From Mediterranea sp. (in: CFB group bacteria) (GTDB lineage: Bacteria; Bacteroidota; Bacteroidia; Bacteroidales; Bacteroidaceae): a stretch of DNA of 34,376 nucleotides. Location of the stretch: NCBI GenBank assembly GCA_031287715.1, contig JAITSN010000051.1, positions 1 to 34,376 on the forward strand, written 5' to 3'. Both the position numbers and the translations under genes were made by a program. Positions 1 to 7,910 of the stretch are shown here, in pieces. Position 1 is the stretch's first letter; the number at the start of each line of letters is the position of its first letter. The notes under the pieces are model-generated. The model ran no database searches. It saw nothing but the letters and a program-made list of their open reading frames with translations, and had not been told where the DNA came from.

Positions 1-157
1 GCCCAAACAGCCGTAGTAAGAACGGCCATAACTCATGATGCGAATCACAGAAATGGCTTTGCTAAGCTTTTTGTTGAAAACATCCCCGTAGCCAAGCGTG
101 GCGCGGGGAGTTTTATTTATAGGAAGCCCAGCCTCACCCCAACCCTCTCCAAAGGAG
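1..157. other. Left flank of the IS; no gene assigned
   Basis: No complete gene is visible. A minus-strand frame is open from about 157 to the window edge and reads ...GYGDVFNKKLSKAISVIRIM..., with an internal ATG at 36-34. It may be part of a gene continuing to the left or a chance open frame, and I do not recognise it. The segment 128-157 (agcctcacccc, then ctccaaaggag) is the left half of a dispersed palindromic repeat that the IS has split; a related copy lies at 13251-13281. Confidence 0.3.
147..157. repeat. Target site duplication of the IS4 element, left copy
   Basis: The 11-mer ctccaaaggag lies directly outside the left terminal inverted repeat and is repeated exactly outside the right end at 1667-1677. 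The 11-mer is itself a palindrome (ctcc-aaa-ggag). Removing the IS and one copy restores a longer palindrome, cctctccaaaggagagg. Duplications of about 9-12 bp are usual for the IS4 family. Confidence 0.93.
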
Positions 158-178
158 CTACCGTTTATACACAACTTT
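158..178 (+). repeat. Left terminal inverted repeat of the IS
   Basis: Perfect 21-bp inverted match to 1646-1666. The outer bases are ctaccgtttatacacaac. Confidence 0.95.
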
Positions 179-260
179 CGTATCCTCGTTCGATCGGTTT
201 ACACAATGAAAGCTCTAACTTTGCTTTCGTAAAACAACAAGGAAATAAAGACAATAGGAT

Positions 261-365
261 ATGGAAAGTGCAGTAAGAAAACACACCCGGAGCTCTACCG
301 ATGAGCGTCTGGTAAAAAGGGGGCTGAAATCCTCCGGTTTATTGTCGGAAAGGCGCGTGTTATGA
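261..365 (+). CDS. N-terminal piece of the IS4 transposase, out of frame with the main ORF
   Basis: A 34-codon frame begins at ATG 261, after an aaggaaataaag stretch, and ends at TGA 363-365, overlapping the ATG of the main transposase at 362. It contains TDERLVKRGLKSSGLLSE, which resembles the basic N-terminal helix of Tn5/IS4-type transposases (D-x-R-L-x-x-R). Joined to the 434-residue downstream ORF by a -1 shift, it gives about 467 residues, a usual length for the family. No classic slippery heptamer is visible at the junction, so this is a frameshift mutation, translational coupling through the ATGA overlap, or programmed shifting. The frameshift reading is an inference. Confidence 0.6.
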   Translation: MESAVRKHTRSSTDERLVKRGLKSSGLLSERRVL

Positions 366-1666
366 TGCAGAAGGCGGACGATTGGAACGATCAGATCTCG
401 TTTTACCGTTACTGGCAAAACGACCGTGTTACGGAAGAAAATCTAACGGAAATATGCATATCCCATTGCATGGAACAGTGTCACGGGAAGTTCCATCTTC
501 TGTTGTTGGAGGACACTACGGAGTTGAATCTGGAGCGTCACCGCGGACGTATCACGGACAGGGCGGGCCTTGGCGTTACGGGCAATGACCATGATTTGGG
601 ATTCTTTTGCCATCCCACGATCGCGGTGGATGCGTCGGACAATTCCCTTGCCGGGGCGTTGGACATCCACTTGTGGTGCCGTCCGGAGGGGAAGGCGGGT
701 AAAAGAGAGCGGGCTTACTCCCGTCAGCCGTTAGAAGATAAGGAGTCTTACCGTTGGGCTGAGCGGGCCATCGTTGCCGGCGGCCGTTTGCCTGAAGGGG
801 TTCGTAAGACGGTGGTTCAGGACAGGGAGGGGGATATTTACGAGAGCTTCTGTCTGTTGAGCCGGGCGGGTTTGGACTTTGTGGTTCGTTCCCATCATGA
901 CCGCAGGGTGGAAGGCGACATTTCCAGATTGAGCGAGCAGCTCTCCTGCATGTCCGTGTCTCAGGAGTACGAACTGGAGATACTGGAGAGTAAAGCCCGT
1001 AAGAGTCGTATGGCGCAGATGGAAGTGCGTTACGGCCGGGTCCGTCTGCGCCGTCCTTCGGGAACTGTTCATGCGGAGTGTTACCCGCCATCTCTCGACG
1101 TTTATGTGGTGCAGGTCAGGGAGAAGGCGGGGAGTGTTCCTTCGGGGGAAAAGCCGGTGGAGTGGATACTGTACACCTCACACCTGGTAGCGGATGCGCA
1201 GGACGCGCTGGCGATTGTCGGATATTACACCAAGCGTTGGATTATAGAGGAGTTGTTCCGGACGTTGAAGTCGGAAGGCGTCAATTATGAGAGTTCGGAG
1301 TTGGAGAGCGGCCCGGCGTTGCGGAAGCTGTTTATTATGGCTTTCCTGGCGGCCATCAAGATATTGCAGATGCGTCAGGCGCGCTCCGGAGAGACTTCTC
1401 AGCCCGCCTCGCTTGTGTTCTCCCCGGAGCAGACAGCCTGTATGGAAGACCTCCAGATCCGTTTTGAAGGGAAAACAGAAAAGCAGAAAAACCCTTTCAA
1501 AAAGGATACTTTAGCCTGGGCTGCATGGACAATAGCCCGTCTGGGCGGCTGGAAAGGATATGCCAGCCAGCGACCACCGGGTGTCATTACCTTCTATGAC
1601 GGGTACAGCCGCTTCCAAGGTATCTTTGATGGATGGATGATGGCCAAAGTTGTGTATAAACGGTAG
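362..1666 (+). CDS. IS4-family (Tn5-like) DDE transposase, main ORF
   Basis: The 434-residue protein catalyses cut-and-paste movement of the surrounding element. Likely catalytic residues are D51 (LLLEDTTELN), D152 (VVQDREGDIYES) and E294 in YTKRWIIEELFRTLK, which fits the IS4 signature Y-(2)-R-(3)-E-(6)-K exactly (Y287, R290, E294, K301). The start used here is ATG 362, with a second ATG next to it. The N-terminal DNA-binding segment expected in this family is missing from this frame but is encoded just upstream at 261-365. The stop codon lies inside the right terminal repeat, so the IS end also fixes the protein C-terminus. The catalytic core looks intact. Confidence 0.92.
   Translation: MMQKADDWNDQISFYRYWQNDRVTEENLTEICISHCMEQCHGKFHLLLLEDTTELNLERHRGRITDRAGLGVTGNDHDLGFFCHPTIAVDASDNSLAGALDIHLWCRPEGKAGKRERAYSRQPLEDKESYRWAERAIVAGGRLPEGVRKTVVQDREGDIYESFCLLSRAGLDFVVRSHHDRRVEGDISRLSEQLSCMSVSQEYELEILESKARKSRMAQMEVRYGRVRLRRPSGTVHAECYPPSLDVYVVQVREKAGSVPSGEKPVEWILYTSHLVADAQDALAIVGYYTKRWIIEELFRTLKSEGVNYESSELESGPALRKLFIMAFLAAIKILQMRQARSGETSQPASLVFSPEQTACMEDLQIRFEGKTEKQKNPFKKDTLAWAAWTIARLGGWKGYASQRPPGVITFYDGYSRFQGIFDGWMMAKVVYKR
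1646..1666 (+). repeat. Right terminal inverted repeat of the IS, containing the transposase stop codon
   Basis: Perfect 21-bp inverted match to 158-178. The final tag is the transposase stop. The second copy of the target duplication (ctccaaaggag) follows directly at 1667-1677. Confidence 0.95.
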
Positions 1667-2036
1667 CTCCAAAGGAGAGGGGGAAGGTAAATAGTATAAC
1701 TTTTTCTTATTCAAGTAATAAACCTTTTTTGTTTTATGATTTCCGGGATTAGTTCTACACGGGCCTTATGATTTCGCAGGTCTTGCTCAATACTTTACAA
1801 GCTAAATACAAACTATTGAAAAATGTGTTTTATCAAAATCATATCAAGACGCCGAAGGATTTCACTTAACTAAACGACATTGAATTGTAAATGGTAAATG
1901 ACAAATGCTTCGGCGTTCTCCGCATTGCGGAAAGTATCAAAGCAAACGGATTTTCGCTTTTTTACCACCGGTAAACCTGCAACCGTGAAAACCTGCGGCC
2001 GTTTACCGCTTCCATTTATGCCGCACCGGCAAATGG

Positions 2037-2064
2037 TAAATTGTAAATTGTAAATTGTAAATGG
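2037..2064 (+). repeat. Heptanucleotide repeat (TAAATTG)3-TAAATGG upstream of pheS
   Basis: Three exact TAAATTG units are followed by TAAATGG, ending 8 bases before the pheS -7 element. Related stretches (aattgtaaatg) occur at about 1885 and 5809. Each unit supplies a TTG that could act as the -33 contact, so a change in copy number could alter promoter spacing; that effect is an inference. Confidence 0.8.
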
Positions 2065-2080
2065 AAAGGCGTTATATTTG
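2048..2080 (+). promoter_or_regulatory. Probable pheS promoter
   Basis: TATATTTG at 2073-2080 matches the Bacteroidota -7 consensus TAnnTTTG. A TTG at 2048-2050, from the heptamer array, is the nearest -33 candidate; its 22-base spacing is slightly long. The start would be about 30 bases before the ATG. Confidence 0.6.
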
Positions 2081-2119
2081 CACCGCCCTTTTATATAAAA
2101 AATTAAGAAACCTACGATA

Positions 2120-3130
2120 ATGACAACGAAGATCGAACAACTGTTGCAAGAAGTAAAAGCCGCAACAGCCGCAAGCGCCGACGAGCTGGAAGCGCTGCGT
2201 ATCAAGTACCTCGGCAAGAAAGGCGCCATCAACGCCCTGATGGCGGACTTCCGCAACGTGGCCGACGACCGGAAAAAAGAAATCGGCAGGAAACTGAACG
2301 AGCTGAAAGACGCCGCACAGGAAAAAATCAACGCCCTCAAAGAACGGTTTGAAGACAACGGCGGCGGGGCGGCGGAGTTGGACCTCACCCGCTCGGCCTA
2401 TCCGGTGAAGCTGGGCACGCGCCACCCCATCACCTTAGTCCGTAACGAAGCGATCGACATTTTTTCCCGCTTGGGATTCAATATCGCCGAAGGCCCTGAG
2501 ATTGAAGACGATTGGCACGTGTTTTCCGCGCTGAATTTTGCCCAGGATCATCCGGCGCGCGATATGCAAGACACGTTTTTCATCGAAGCACACCCCGACA
2601 TCGTGCTGCGCACGCACACCTCCTCCGTTCAGGTGCGGGCGATGGAAGCAAGTCCCCAACCGCCGATCCGAATCGTCTGTCCGGGGCGCGTGTACCGCAA
2701 CGAAGCCATCAGTTACCGCGCGCATGCCTTCTTCCACCAAATCGAAGCGCTGTATATCGACCGGAACGTATCGTTTGCCGATTTGAAGCAGGTATTGCTG
2801 CTGTTTGCGAAAGAAATGTTCGGCAGCAGCACGCAGATCCGCCTGCGCCCGTCGTACTTCCCCTTTACGGAACCGAGTGCGGAGATGGACATCAGCTGCA
2901 ACATCTGCGGCGGAAAAGGTTGCCCGTTTTGCAAGCACACCGGCTGGGTGGAGATCCTGGGTTGCGGCATGGTAGACCCCAACGTGCTCGACGCGTCGGG
3001 CATCGACAGCCGGGCCTACACGGGCTACGCCCTCGGAATGGGTATCGAACGCATCACGAACCTGAAGTACCGGGTGAGCGACCTCCGCCTGTTTTCCGAG
3101 AACGACGTCCGCTTCCTCAAAGAGTTTTGA
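2120..3130 (+). CDS. pheS: Phenylalanine-tRNA ligase alpha subunit
   Basis: The 336-residue protein is the catalytic subunit of the cytoplasmic (alpha-beta)2 phenylalanyl-tRNA synthetase, which charges tRNA-Phe using ATP. Residues 1-85 form the N-terminal coiled coil that contacts tRNA. The class II core follows: GTRHPITLVRNEAIDIFSRL opens the domain, GPEIEDDWHVFSALNF and HPARDMQDTFF form motif 1, CPGRVYRNE and FFHQIEALYID form motif 2, and YALGMGIERI near the C-terminus is motif 3. A cysteine-rich segment, CNICGGKGCPFCKHTGW, lies between motifs 2 and 3 and may bind zinc; I infer it is lineage-specific. The beta subunit gene pheT is not adjacent in this window. A long hairpin follows the stop codon. 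Confidence 0.97.
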   Translation: MTTKIEQLLQEVKAATAASADELEALRIKYLGKKGAINALMADFRNVADDRKKEIGRKLNELKDAAQEKINALKERFEDNGGGAAELDLTRSAYPVKLGTRHPITLVRNEAIDIFSRLGFNIAEGPEIEDDWHVFSALNFAQDHPARDMQDTFFIEAHPDIVLRTHTSSVQVRAMEASPQPPIRIVCPGRVYRNEAISYRAHAFFHQIEALYIDRNVSFADLKQVLLLFAKEMFGSSTQIRLRPSYFPFTEPSAEMDISCNICGGKGCPFCKHTGWVEILGCGMVDPNVLDASGIDSRAYTGYALGMGIERITNLKYRVSDLRLFSENDVRFLKEF

Positions 3131-3148
3131 GTTCTTGAGTTCATGAGT

Positions 3149-3184
3149 TTTTAAGTTTTTGAGTAAAGCCTCAAAAACTTAAAA
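3149..3184 (+). terminator. Long AT-rich hairpin after pheS
   Basis: A 15-bp perfect stem (3149-3163 with 3170-3184) encloses a 6-base loop. It lies in a 107-bp gap built from short repeated pieces (ttgagt, cttaaaaac, gtctcaa). It probably ends pheS transcription, although no clean U-run follows. Confidence 0.55.
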
Positions 3185-3237
3185 GCCTCAACGTCTCAAC
3201 GTCTCAAAAACTTAAAAACCTAAAGCCTTAAAAACGT

Positions 3238-4437
3238 ATGAATTTAAAAGATAAACTCGTCACTCCGGGATACTGCTTTCTGTTGGCAGCCAATTTTCTC
3301 CTGTTCTTTGCTTTTTACCTGATCTTGCCCATCCTGCCGTTCTATCTCACGGAAGCGTTCAGCACCGGACACGCCGCAGTGGGCATCATTTTATCGTCGT
3401 ACACGGTTGCCGCGCTGTGCATCCGCCCGTTCTCCGGCTTCCTGCTCGACACGCTTGCGCGCAAGCCGCTGTACCTGGCGGCATACTTCATCTTTACGGC
3501 CATCTTCGCCGGATACCTGACGGCCGGCATCTTGTCTCTGTTTATCATGTTCCGTGTGGTGCATGGCCTGGCGTTCGGCATGGTGACGGTTGCGGGAAAT
3601 ACGCTTGTGATCGACATCACTCCATCTTCCCGCCGCGGCGAAGCCATCGGCTATTACGGCCTGATGAACAATATGGCCATGAGTTTCGGGCCAATGGTCG
3701 GGCTGTTCATGCACGATTACTATTCGTTCGAGACGATTTTCCTGTGCTCGCTCTTGTCGGGCGCTGTGGGGTTCGTCGCGGCCTGCTTGGTAAAAACGCC
3801 CGGGAGAGCGCCGGCGCCCAGTGAGCCGCTCTCGCTCGACCGCTTCATTCTATTAAAAGGAATACCCGCCGGCGCATCGCTCCTGCTTCTGTCCATTCCT
3901 TACGGTATGACCACGACATACGTTGCCATGTACGCCAAAGACATCGGTATTTCGCTCAGCAGCGGGCTGTTCTTCACTTTTATGGCGCTCGGGATGGCCG
4001 TGTCGCGCCTGTTCTCCGGCAAGCAGGTAGATAAGGGGCGTATCACCGGAATCATCAAACTGGGCATGTACTTGGTGTGTGTCTGCTTCTTCTTGCTGGC
4101 CGCCTGCGGTACGTTGACCGGCTACAGTCCGGCGTTCGCCACCGTGCTGTTTTTCACCGTCGCCCTGCTGCTGGGAATTGGCTTCGGAACGATGTTCCCT
4201 GCATTCAACTCGCTGTTTGTGAACCTCGCCCCGCATAATAAACGGGGAACGGCAACGTCCACTTACCTTACCTCGTGGGACGTGGGCATCGGCATCGGCC
4301 TGACCGCCGGAGGCTATCTGGCGCAGTATACTTCGTTCGACATCACCTATCTGTTCGGCGCCTGCCTGACGGCAAGCGCCATCGTTCTCTTCAGCCTGAA
4401 AGTAACGCCGCATTTCCACAGGCACAGGCTGCGGTAA
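3238..4437 (+). CDS. Major facilitator superfamily transporter
   Basis: The 399-residue inner-membrane protein has the hydrophobic pattern of a 12-helix MFS carrier, with a break around residues 185-205 between the two six-helix halves. The motif A equivalent GFLLDTLARKPLYL sits in the loop between helices 2 and 3, and RRGEAIGYYGL plus FGPMVG fit helices 4-5. It looks like a drug/sugar efflux-type MFS protein, driven by proton exchange if typical. The substrate cannot be read from the sequence. It lies 107 bp after pheS, separated by a hairpin, and converges on the next gene with a 34-bp gap. Confidence 0.88.
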   Translation: MNLKDKLVTPGYCFLLAANFLLFFAFYLILPILPFYLTEAFSTGHAAVGIILSSYTVAALCIRPFSGFLLDTLARKPLYLAAYFIFTAIFAGYLTAGILSLFIMFRVVHGLAFGMVTVAGNTLVIDITPSSRRGEAIGYYGLMNNMAMSFGPMVGLFMHDYYSFETIFLCSLLSGAVGFVAACLVKTPGRAPAPSEPLSLDRFILLKGIPAGASLLLLSIPYGMTTTYVAMYAKDIGISLSSGLFFTFMALGMAVSRLFSGKQVDKGRITGIIKLGMYLVCVCFFLLAACGTLTGYSPAFATVLFFTVALLLGIGFGTMFPAFNSLFVNLAPHNKRGTATSTYLTSWDVGIGIGLTAGGYLAQYTSFDITYLFGACLTASAIVLFSLKVTPHFHRHRLR

Positions 4438-4471
4438 GGACATTTATACGAATCGGATAAAGAATCAGCCT

Positions 4472-5608
4472 TTAGTCCTCAAACCATAATGTCTTTCTGA
4501 AACCGGCAAGGTATGTATCAAAGTTTTCCGCTGCTTTATCGGTCAGCACAAAATAGATAAAAACATCCAGGCCGTTTTTTCCTGTAACAATGGCTCTTGC
4601 GCAAATAAAATGGTTCTTGTGTGTCATTCCGTGCATGTTGTAAGGATAACATAACAGATAGTCGGCGTTAAATATTGCTTTTGCACGATCTTGAGGATAA
4701 TAATTCAGCATCATATCCAGATCTTTAATATCCCGCTTTGAAGTAAGTCCAATCTTCCCAGAGCCTAAATCTTTTTTAATTTTAGAATAGGATGAAATGG
4801 AGGGTTGCTTCTGTGGAAGAGAATTATTTTCTTCCGATGAGCATATCATAATCTCACATTCTCCATCTATATGGATCAATCTATAGCCTTCACCTATGTT
4901 TCTTAACGGGCATGATTCATTTTCACAAGCACAGTCCGGCTTTTCGGTAACCACAGCATATTGGCGGTTAGGTGTGAATGTTATCCCTCTTTGCTTAAAA
5001 GAATCCCCAACTGTTATCCTTCTCGGCGGTGGCCCGGTATGAATAATCTCAGACAAACGGGTAGAATCTAACTCTAACTTTATCAAACTTATATCGCTAA
5101 TGGACACTATACGCGGCAAAAAGCCAAGATATTCAACCACTATTTGCGTATTGTCATTCGCATTTGCCGGAAGATTAAAACGCCCGTCTTCATCCGTAAA
5201 TGTAAATGGATAGATATTTTCTCCATTCTTTTTTATGTAGATAGTTGCTCCTATTGCATCATTACCATCCGCATCTATAACTTTTCCATTCATCCATAAT
5301 GCAGTACATTCTTTTTGAGTGGGGATCGGAGAAACTTCAGTTAGGTTATCTTCAATTTTATCTTGATAGATAAATGAATATCCACTCTTTTCTTCGAGTG
5401 TGCTAAGTGCAGAGCCTAACAATTGATTTTCAAACCGGATTGTCATTACCGCACATCCTTTGCCTTCGCCTGCATTTACGATAATATAACAGAGAAGTAA
5501 AAGACAGAATAACGTAAGTCTACGCATAATTCTACATTTCGCCTTCTTACGTAATACGGGCATTTCATCTCTCAATGCCTCAATGTTTAATCGGATTGGT
5601 TTTTTCAT
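4472..5608 (-). CDS. Secreted protein with STN and carboxypeptidase-regulatory-like domains, no barrel
   Basis: The 378-residue protein has a long positively charged N-region and a hydrophobic signal segment (LTLFCLLLLCYIIVNAG, about 31-47). Residues 54-90 (MTIRFENQLLGSALSTLEEK) resemble the STN domain of secretins and SusC/FecA receptors. Residues 105-170 (NGKVIDADGNDAIGATIYI, then FTDEDGRFNLPA) resemble the carboxypeptidase-D regulatory-like domain that precedes SusC barrels. No TonB-dependent plug or barrel follows; instead there are about 200 residues I do not recognise, with a cysteine cluster (CACENESCPL) near 220. A shorter start at Met28 (5527) is possible, but long N-regions of this kind are common in STN-bearing SusC proteins. 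It is probably periplasmic or envelope-associated, with unknown role. Confidence 0.7.
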   Translation of the reverse strand: MKKPIRLNIEALRDEMPVLRKKAKCRIMRRLTLFCLLLLCYIIVNAGEGKGCAVMTIRFENQLLGSALSTLEEKSGYSFIYQDKIEDNLTEVSPIPTQKECTALWMNGKVIDADGNDAIGATIYIKKNGENIYPFTFTDEDGRFNLPANANDNTQIVVEYLGFLPRIVSISDISLIKLELDSTRLSEIIHTGPPPRRITVGDSFKQRGITFTPNRQYAVVTEKPDCACENESCPLRNIGEGYRLIHIDGECEIMICSSEENNSLPQKQPSISSYSKIKKDLGSGKIGLTSKRDIKDLDMMLNYYPQDRAKAIFNADYLLCYPYNMHGMTHKNHFICARAIVTGKNGLDVFIYFVLTDKAAENFDTYLAGFRKTLWFED

Positions 5609-5782
5609 AGATCATATTTTTGTTAAGTTGATACTTGCAATATTAAGAAAAACACTTAATATATGCAATTATCCGGAGTCTGTTTAAATTTCTCCTTAAT
5701 AATGCGAATCAGCAGTTGAATCCGTATTAATTACTATCTTACTTTACTGCATTTACCTCCAGAATGAATTGAATAGAATTAT

Positions 5783-5790
5783 TACCTTTG
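5783..5790 (+). promoter_or_regulatory. -7 element of the nth promoter
   Basis: TACCTTTG matches TAnnTTTG exactly, 37 bases before the GTG start of nth. No clear -33 element is seen. Confidence 0.6.
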
Positions 5791-5827
5791 CAACAGAGTT
5801 AAATGCTAAATTGTAAATGAATATATC

Positions 5828-6511
5828 GTGGAAAAGAAAAAACACTATGAACAGGTATTAGCCTGGTTTCAACAAAAAATGCCCAGAGCCAGAACAGAAC
5901 TGTTTTACAGAGATGCTTACGAGTTGCTTGTTGCCGTGATCCTATCCTCCCGTTGCACAGACAAGCGGGTAAACTTGGTCACCCCTCCCTTGTTGCGCGA
6001 ATTTCCCACGCCGGAAGACCTGGCAGAGACCACCCCTGAAGTTGTTTACAACTACATCAAAAGCGTCTCCTTCCCCAACAACAAAGCCCGCTACTTAGTT
6101 GGCACGGCAAAAATGCTGGTAGAAAAGTTCTACAGCAGAGTGCCTGAAAGACTCGAAGACCTGCTCTGTCTGCCCGGAGTAGGCAGGAAGGCCGCCAACG
6201 TCGTCCGCTCCGTCGTATTCAACAAAGCAGCCATGGCCGTCGATACACATGTGTATCGCGTCTCAAACCGCATTGGGCTGACCAACAACTCCAAAACCCC
6301 GCTGGAAACCGAAAAAGAACTTGTGAAAAACATCCCCAAGGAAAAGTTAGCCATTGCGCACCACTGGCTGATTCTCCACGGACGATACGTCTGCCAAGCC
6401 CGAAAACCCCACTGTTACAGGTGCGGCCTGCAAACGCTGTGTCAACATTACTCCATCATCAGCAAAATAGTCAAAGCCCCCAAAAAGCCGAAGAAAATAA
6501 TCCAATCATAG
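5828..6511 (+). CDS. nth: Endonuclease III (base-excision DNA glycosylase/AP lyase)
   Basis: The 227-residue enzyme removes oxidised pyrimidines from DNA and nicks at abasic sites. The helix-hairpin-helix LPGVGRKAANVV (about 118-129) carries the catalytic lysine, and VDTHVYRVSNRIGL carries the catalytic aspartate. The C-terminal [4Fe-4S] motif is complete: CQARKPHCYRCGLQTLC fits C-x6-C-x2-C-x5-C. The start is GTG at 5828; an ATG at 5817 is out of frame and an in-frame TAA lies at 5807. The gene precedes pgk by 57 bp, but pgk has its own promoter. Confidence 0.96.
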   Translation: MEKKKHYEQVLAWFQQKMPRARTELFYRDAYELLVAVILSSRCTDKRVNLVTPPLLREFPTPEDLAETTPEVVYNYIKSVSFPNNKARYLVGTAKMLVEKFYSRVPERLEDLLCLPGVGRKAANVVRSVVFNKAAMAVDTHVYRVSNRIGLTNNSKTPLETEKELVKNIPKEKLAIAHHWLILHGRYVCQARKPHCYRCGLQTLCQHYSIISKIVKAPKKPKKIIQS

Positions 6512-6532
6512 CACAAGAAAGAAAGAAGATAC

Positions 6533-6540
6533 TAACTTTG
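6533..6540 (+). promoter_or_regulatory. -7 element of the pgk promoter
   Basis: TAACTTTG fits TAnnTTTG, 28 bases before the pgk ATG and just after the nth stop. Confidence 0.65.
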
Positions 6541-6568
6541 CCAACTACAAATTAATAAAATTATCTAT

Positions 6569-7828
6569 ATGCAAACAATTGACAAGTATAATTTCGCCGG
6601 CAAGCGGACATTCGTCAGAGTAGACTTCAACGTGCCGCTGGACGAAAATTTCAGCATCACGGATGACAACCGTATGCGCGCAGCTCTTCCCACGCTGAAA
6701 AAGATACTGAACGACGGCGGCAGCATAATCATCGGCTCTCACTTAGGACGGCCGAAAGGACCGACCGACAAGTTCTCGCTGAAACACATCCTGCCCCACC
6801 TGTCGGACCTGCTTGGCGTTGACATACAGTTTGCCAACGACTGCATGAGCGAAGGAGCCGCCATGAAAGCCGCAGCCCTGCAACCCGGTGAAGTGCTGGT
6901 TCTCGAAAACCTCCGCTTCTACGCCGAAGAAGAAGGAAAACCCAGAGGGCTGGCAGACGACGCTCCGGAAGACGAAAAAGCAGCCGCAAAAAAAGCAGTC
7001 AAAGAAAGCCAGAAAGAATTTACCAAACGGCTGGCCTCCTATGCAGACTGCTACGTGAACGACGCATTCGGAACGGCACACCGCGCCCACGCCTCCACAG
7101 CACTCATTGCCGCACACTTCGACCACGACAGCAAAATGTTCGGCTACCTGATGGAGAAAGAAGTGAAAGCCGTCGATAAAGTGCTGAACAACATCCAACG
7201 ACCGTTCACCGCCATCATGGGAGGATCCAAAGTATCTTCCAAGATCGACATCATCGAAAACCTCCTCACCAAGGTAGACAACCTGATCATTGCAGGAGGC
7301 ATGACCTACACCTTCACCAAGGCCATGGGCGGAGAAATCGGCCTGTCGATCTGCGAAACAGACAAGCTCGACCTGGCCCTCGACCTGATGAAGAAAGCAA
7401 AAGAAAACAACGTGAACTTGGTATTGGCCACCGATACCAAGATTGCCGACAGCTTCTCCAACGATGCAAACAGCAAATTCGTACCGGTGAATCAAATCCC
7501 CGACGGATGGGAAGGCCTCGACATCGGACCCGAATCGGAAAAACTATTCGGCGATGTGATCAAACAATCAAAAACAATCCTTTGGAACGGCCCGGCCGGC
7601 GTATTCGAATTCAATAACTTCTCGCACGGTTCACAAGCCGTTGGTGAAGCTATCGTCGAAGCCACTGCAAACGGCGCGTTCTCATTGGTCGGTGGCGGCG
7701 ACTCCGTAGCCTGCGTAAACAAATTCGGCCTGGCCGACAAAGTCTCCTACGTATCCACCGGAGGCGGAGCACTGCTCGAAGCCATCGAAGGGAAAAAACT
7801 CCCGGGCATCGCCGCCATTGAAAACTAA
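6569..7828 (+). CDS. pgk: Phosphoglycerate kinase
   Basis: The 419-residue cytoplasmic glycolytic enzyme transfers phosphate from 1,3-bisphosphoglycerate to ADP. The opening [14 protein letters not shown] is the family signature. [11 protein letters not shown] and [12 protein letters not shown] shape the substrate site, [10 protein letters not shown] contacts nucleotide, and [18 protein letters not shown] with [18 protein letters not shown] forms the C-terminal phosphate-binding region. A charged segment near residues 115-150 ([20 protein letters not shown]) makes the protein somewhat longer than many bacterial PGKs, which is commonly seen in Bacteroidota. Codon use is GC-rich at third positions, as expected of a highly expressed gene here. 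Confidence 0.98.
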   Translation: MQTIDKYNFAGKRTFVRVDFNVPLDENFSITDDNRMRAALPTLKKILNDGGSIIIGSHLGRPKGPTDKFSLKHILPHLSDLLGVDIQFANDCMSEGAAMKAAALQPGEVLVLENLRFYAEEEGKPRGLADDAPEDEKAAAKKAVKESQKEFTKRLASYADCYVNDAFGTAHRAHASTALIAAHFDHDSKMFGYLMEKEVKAVDKVLNNIQRPFTAIMGGSKVSSKIDIIENLLTKVDNLIIAGGMTYTFTKAMGGEIGLSICETDKLDLALDLMKKAKENNVNLVLATDTKIADSFSNDANSKFVPVNQIPDGWEGLDIGPESEKLFGDVIKQSKTILWNGPAGVFEFNNFSHGSQAVGEAIVEATANGAFSLVGGGDSVACVNKFGLADKVSYVSTGGGALLEAIEGKKLPGIAAIEN

Positions 7829-7910
7829 CGTTCTTTTTTAAAAGTGAAGCGGGGAGGCTGTTCTTTGCGAAAAGAGTACCTCCTCCATTTTTCTTAAATA
7901 GAAAACCCAA

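Larger units (their letters stand above)
158..1666 (+). mobile_element. IS4-family insertion sequence, 1509 bp, with both ends
   Basis: The element is bounded by 21-bp perfect terminal inverted repeats at 158-178 (starting ctaccgttta) and 1646-1666 (ending taaacggtag), flanked by an 11-bp direct duplication. It encodes one transposase whose stop codon tag is the last three bases of the right inverted repeat. The matching ends and duplication show a clean insertion without later rearrangement. The transposase N-terminus is in a different frame (261-365), so whether the copy is active is uncertain. The family call rests on the Y-(2)-R-(3)-E-(6)-K signature in the protein. Confidence 0.93.
1678..2119. 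other. Intergenic region between the IS and pheS
   Basis: No gene is visible in these 442 bases. The first bases (aggggggaaggt) are the right half of the repeat split by the IS. A 9-bp inverted pair, acgccgaag at 1849-1857 and cttcggcgt at 1908-1916, encloses about 50 bases. A second pair, cggtaaac and gtttaccg, lies around 1970-2008. The 3' part carries heptamer repeats and the probable pheS promoter, listed separately. Confidence 0.6.

Noticed and set aside
576..1091. Minus-strand open frame within the IS
   Set aside because: Antisense to the transposase catalytic core, proline-rich, without recognisable motifs.
6743..7495. Minus-strand open frame of 250 codons opposite pgk
   Set aside because: Composition is Val/Phe/Cys-rich as expected for the reverse of a GC-biased gene; pgk on the plus strand is certain.
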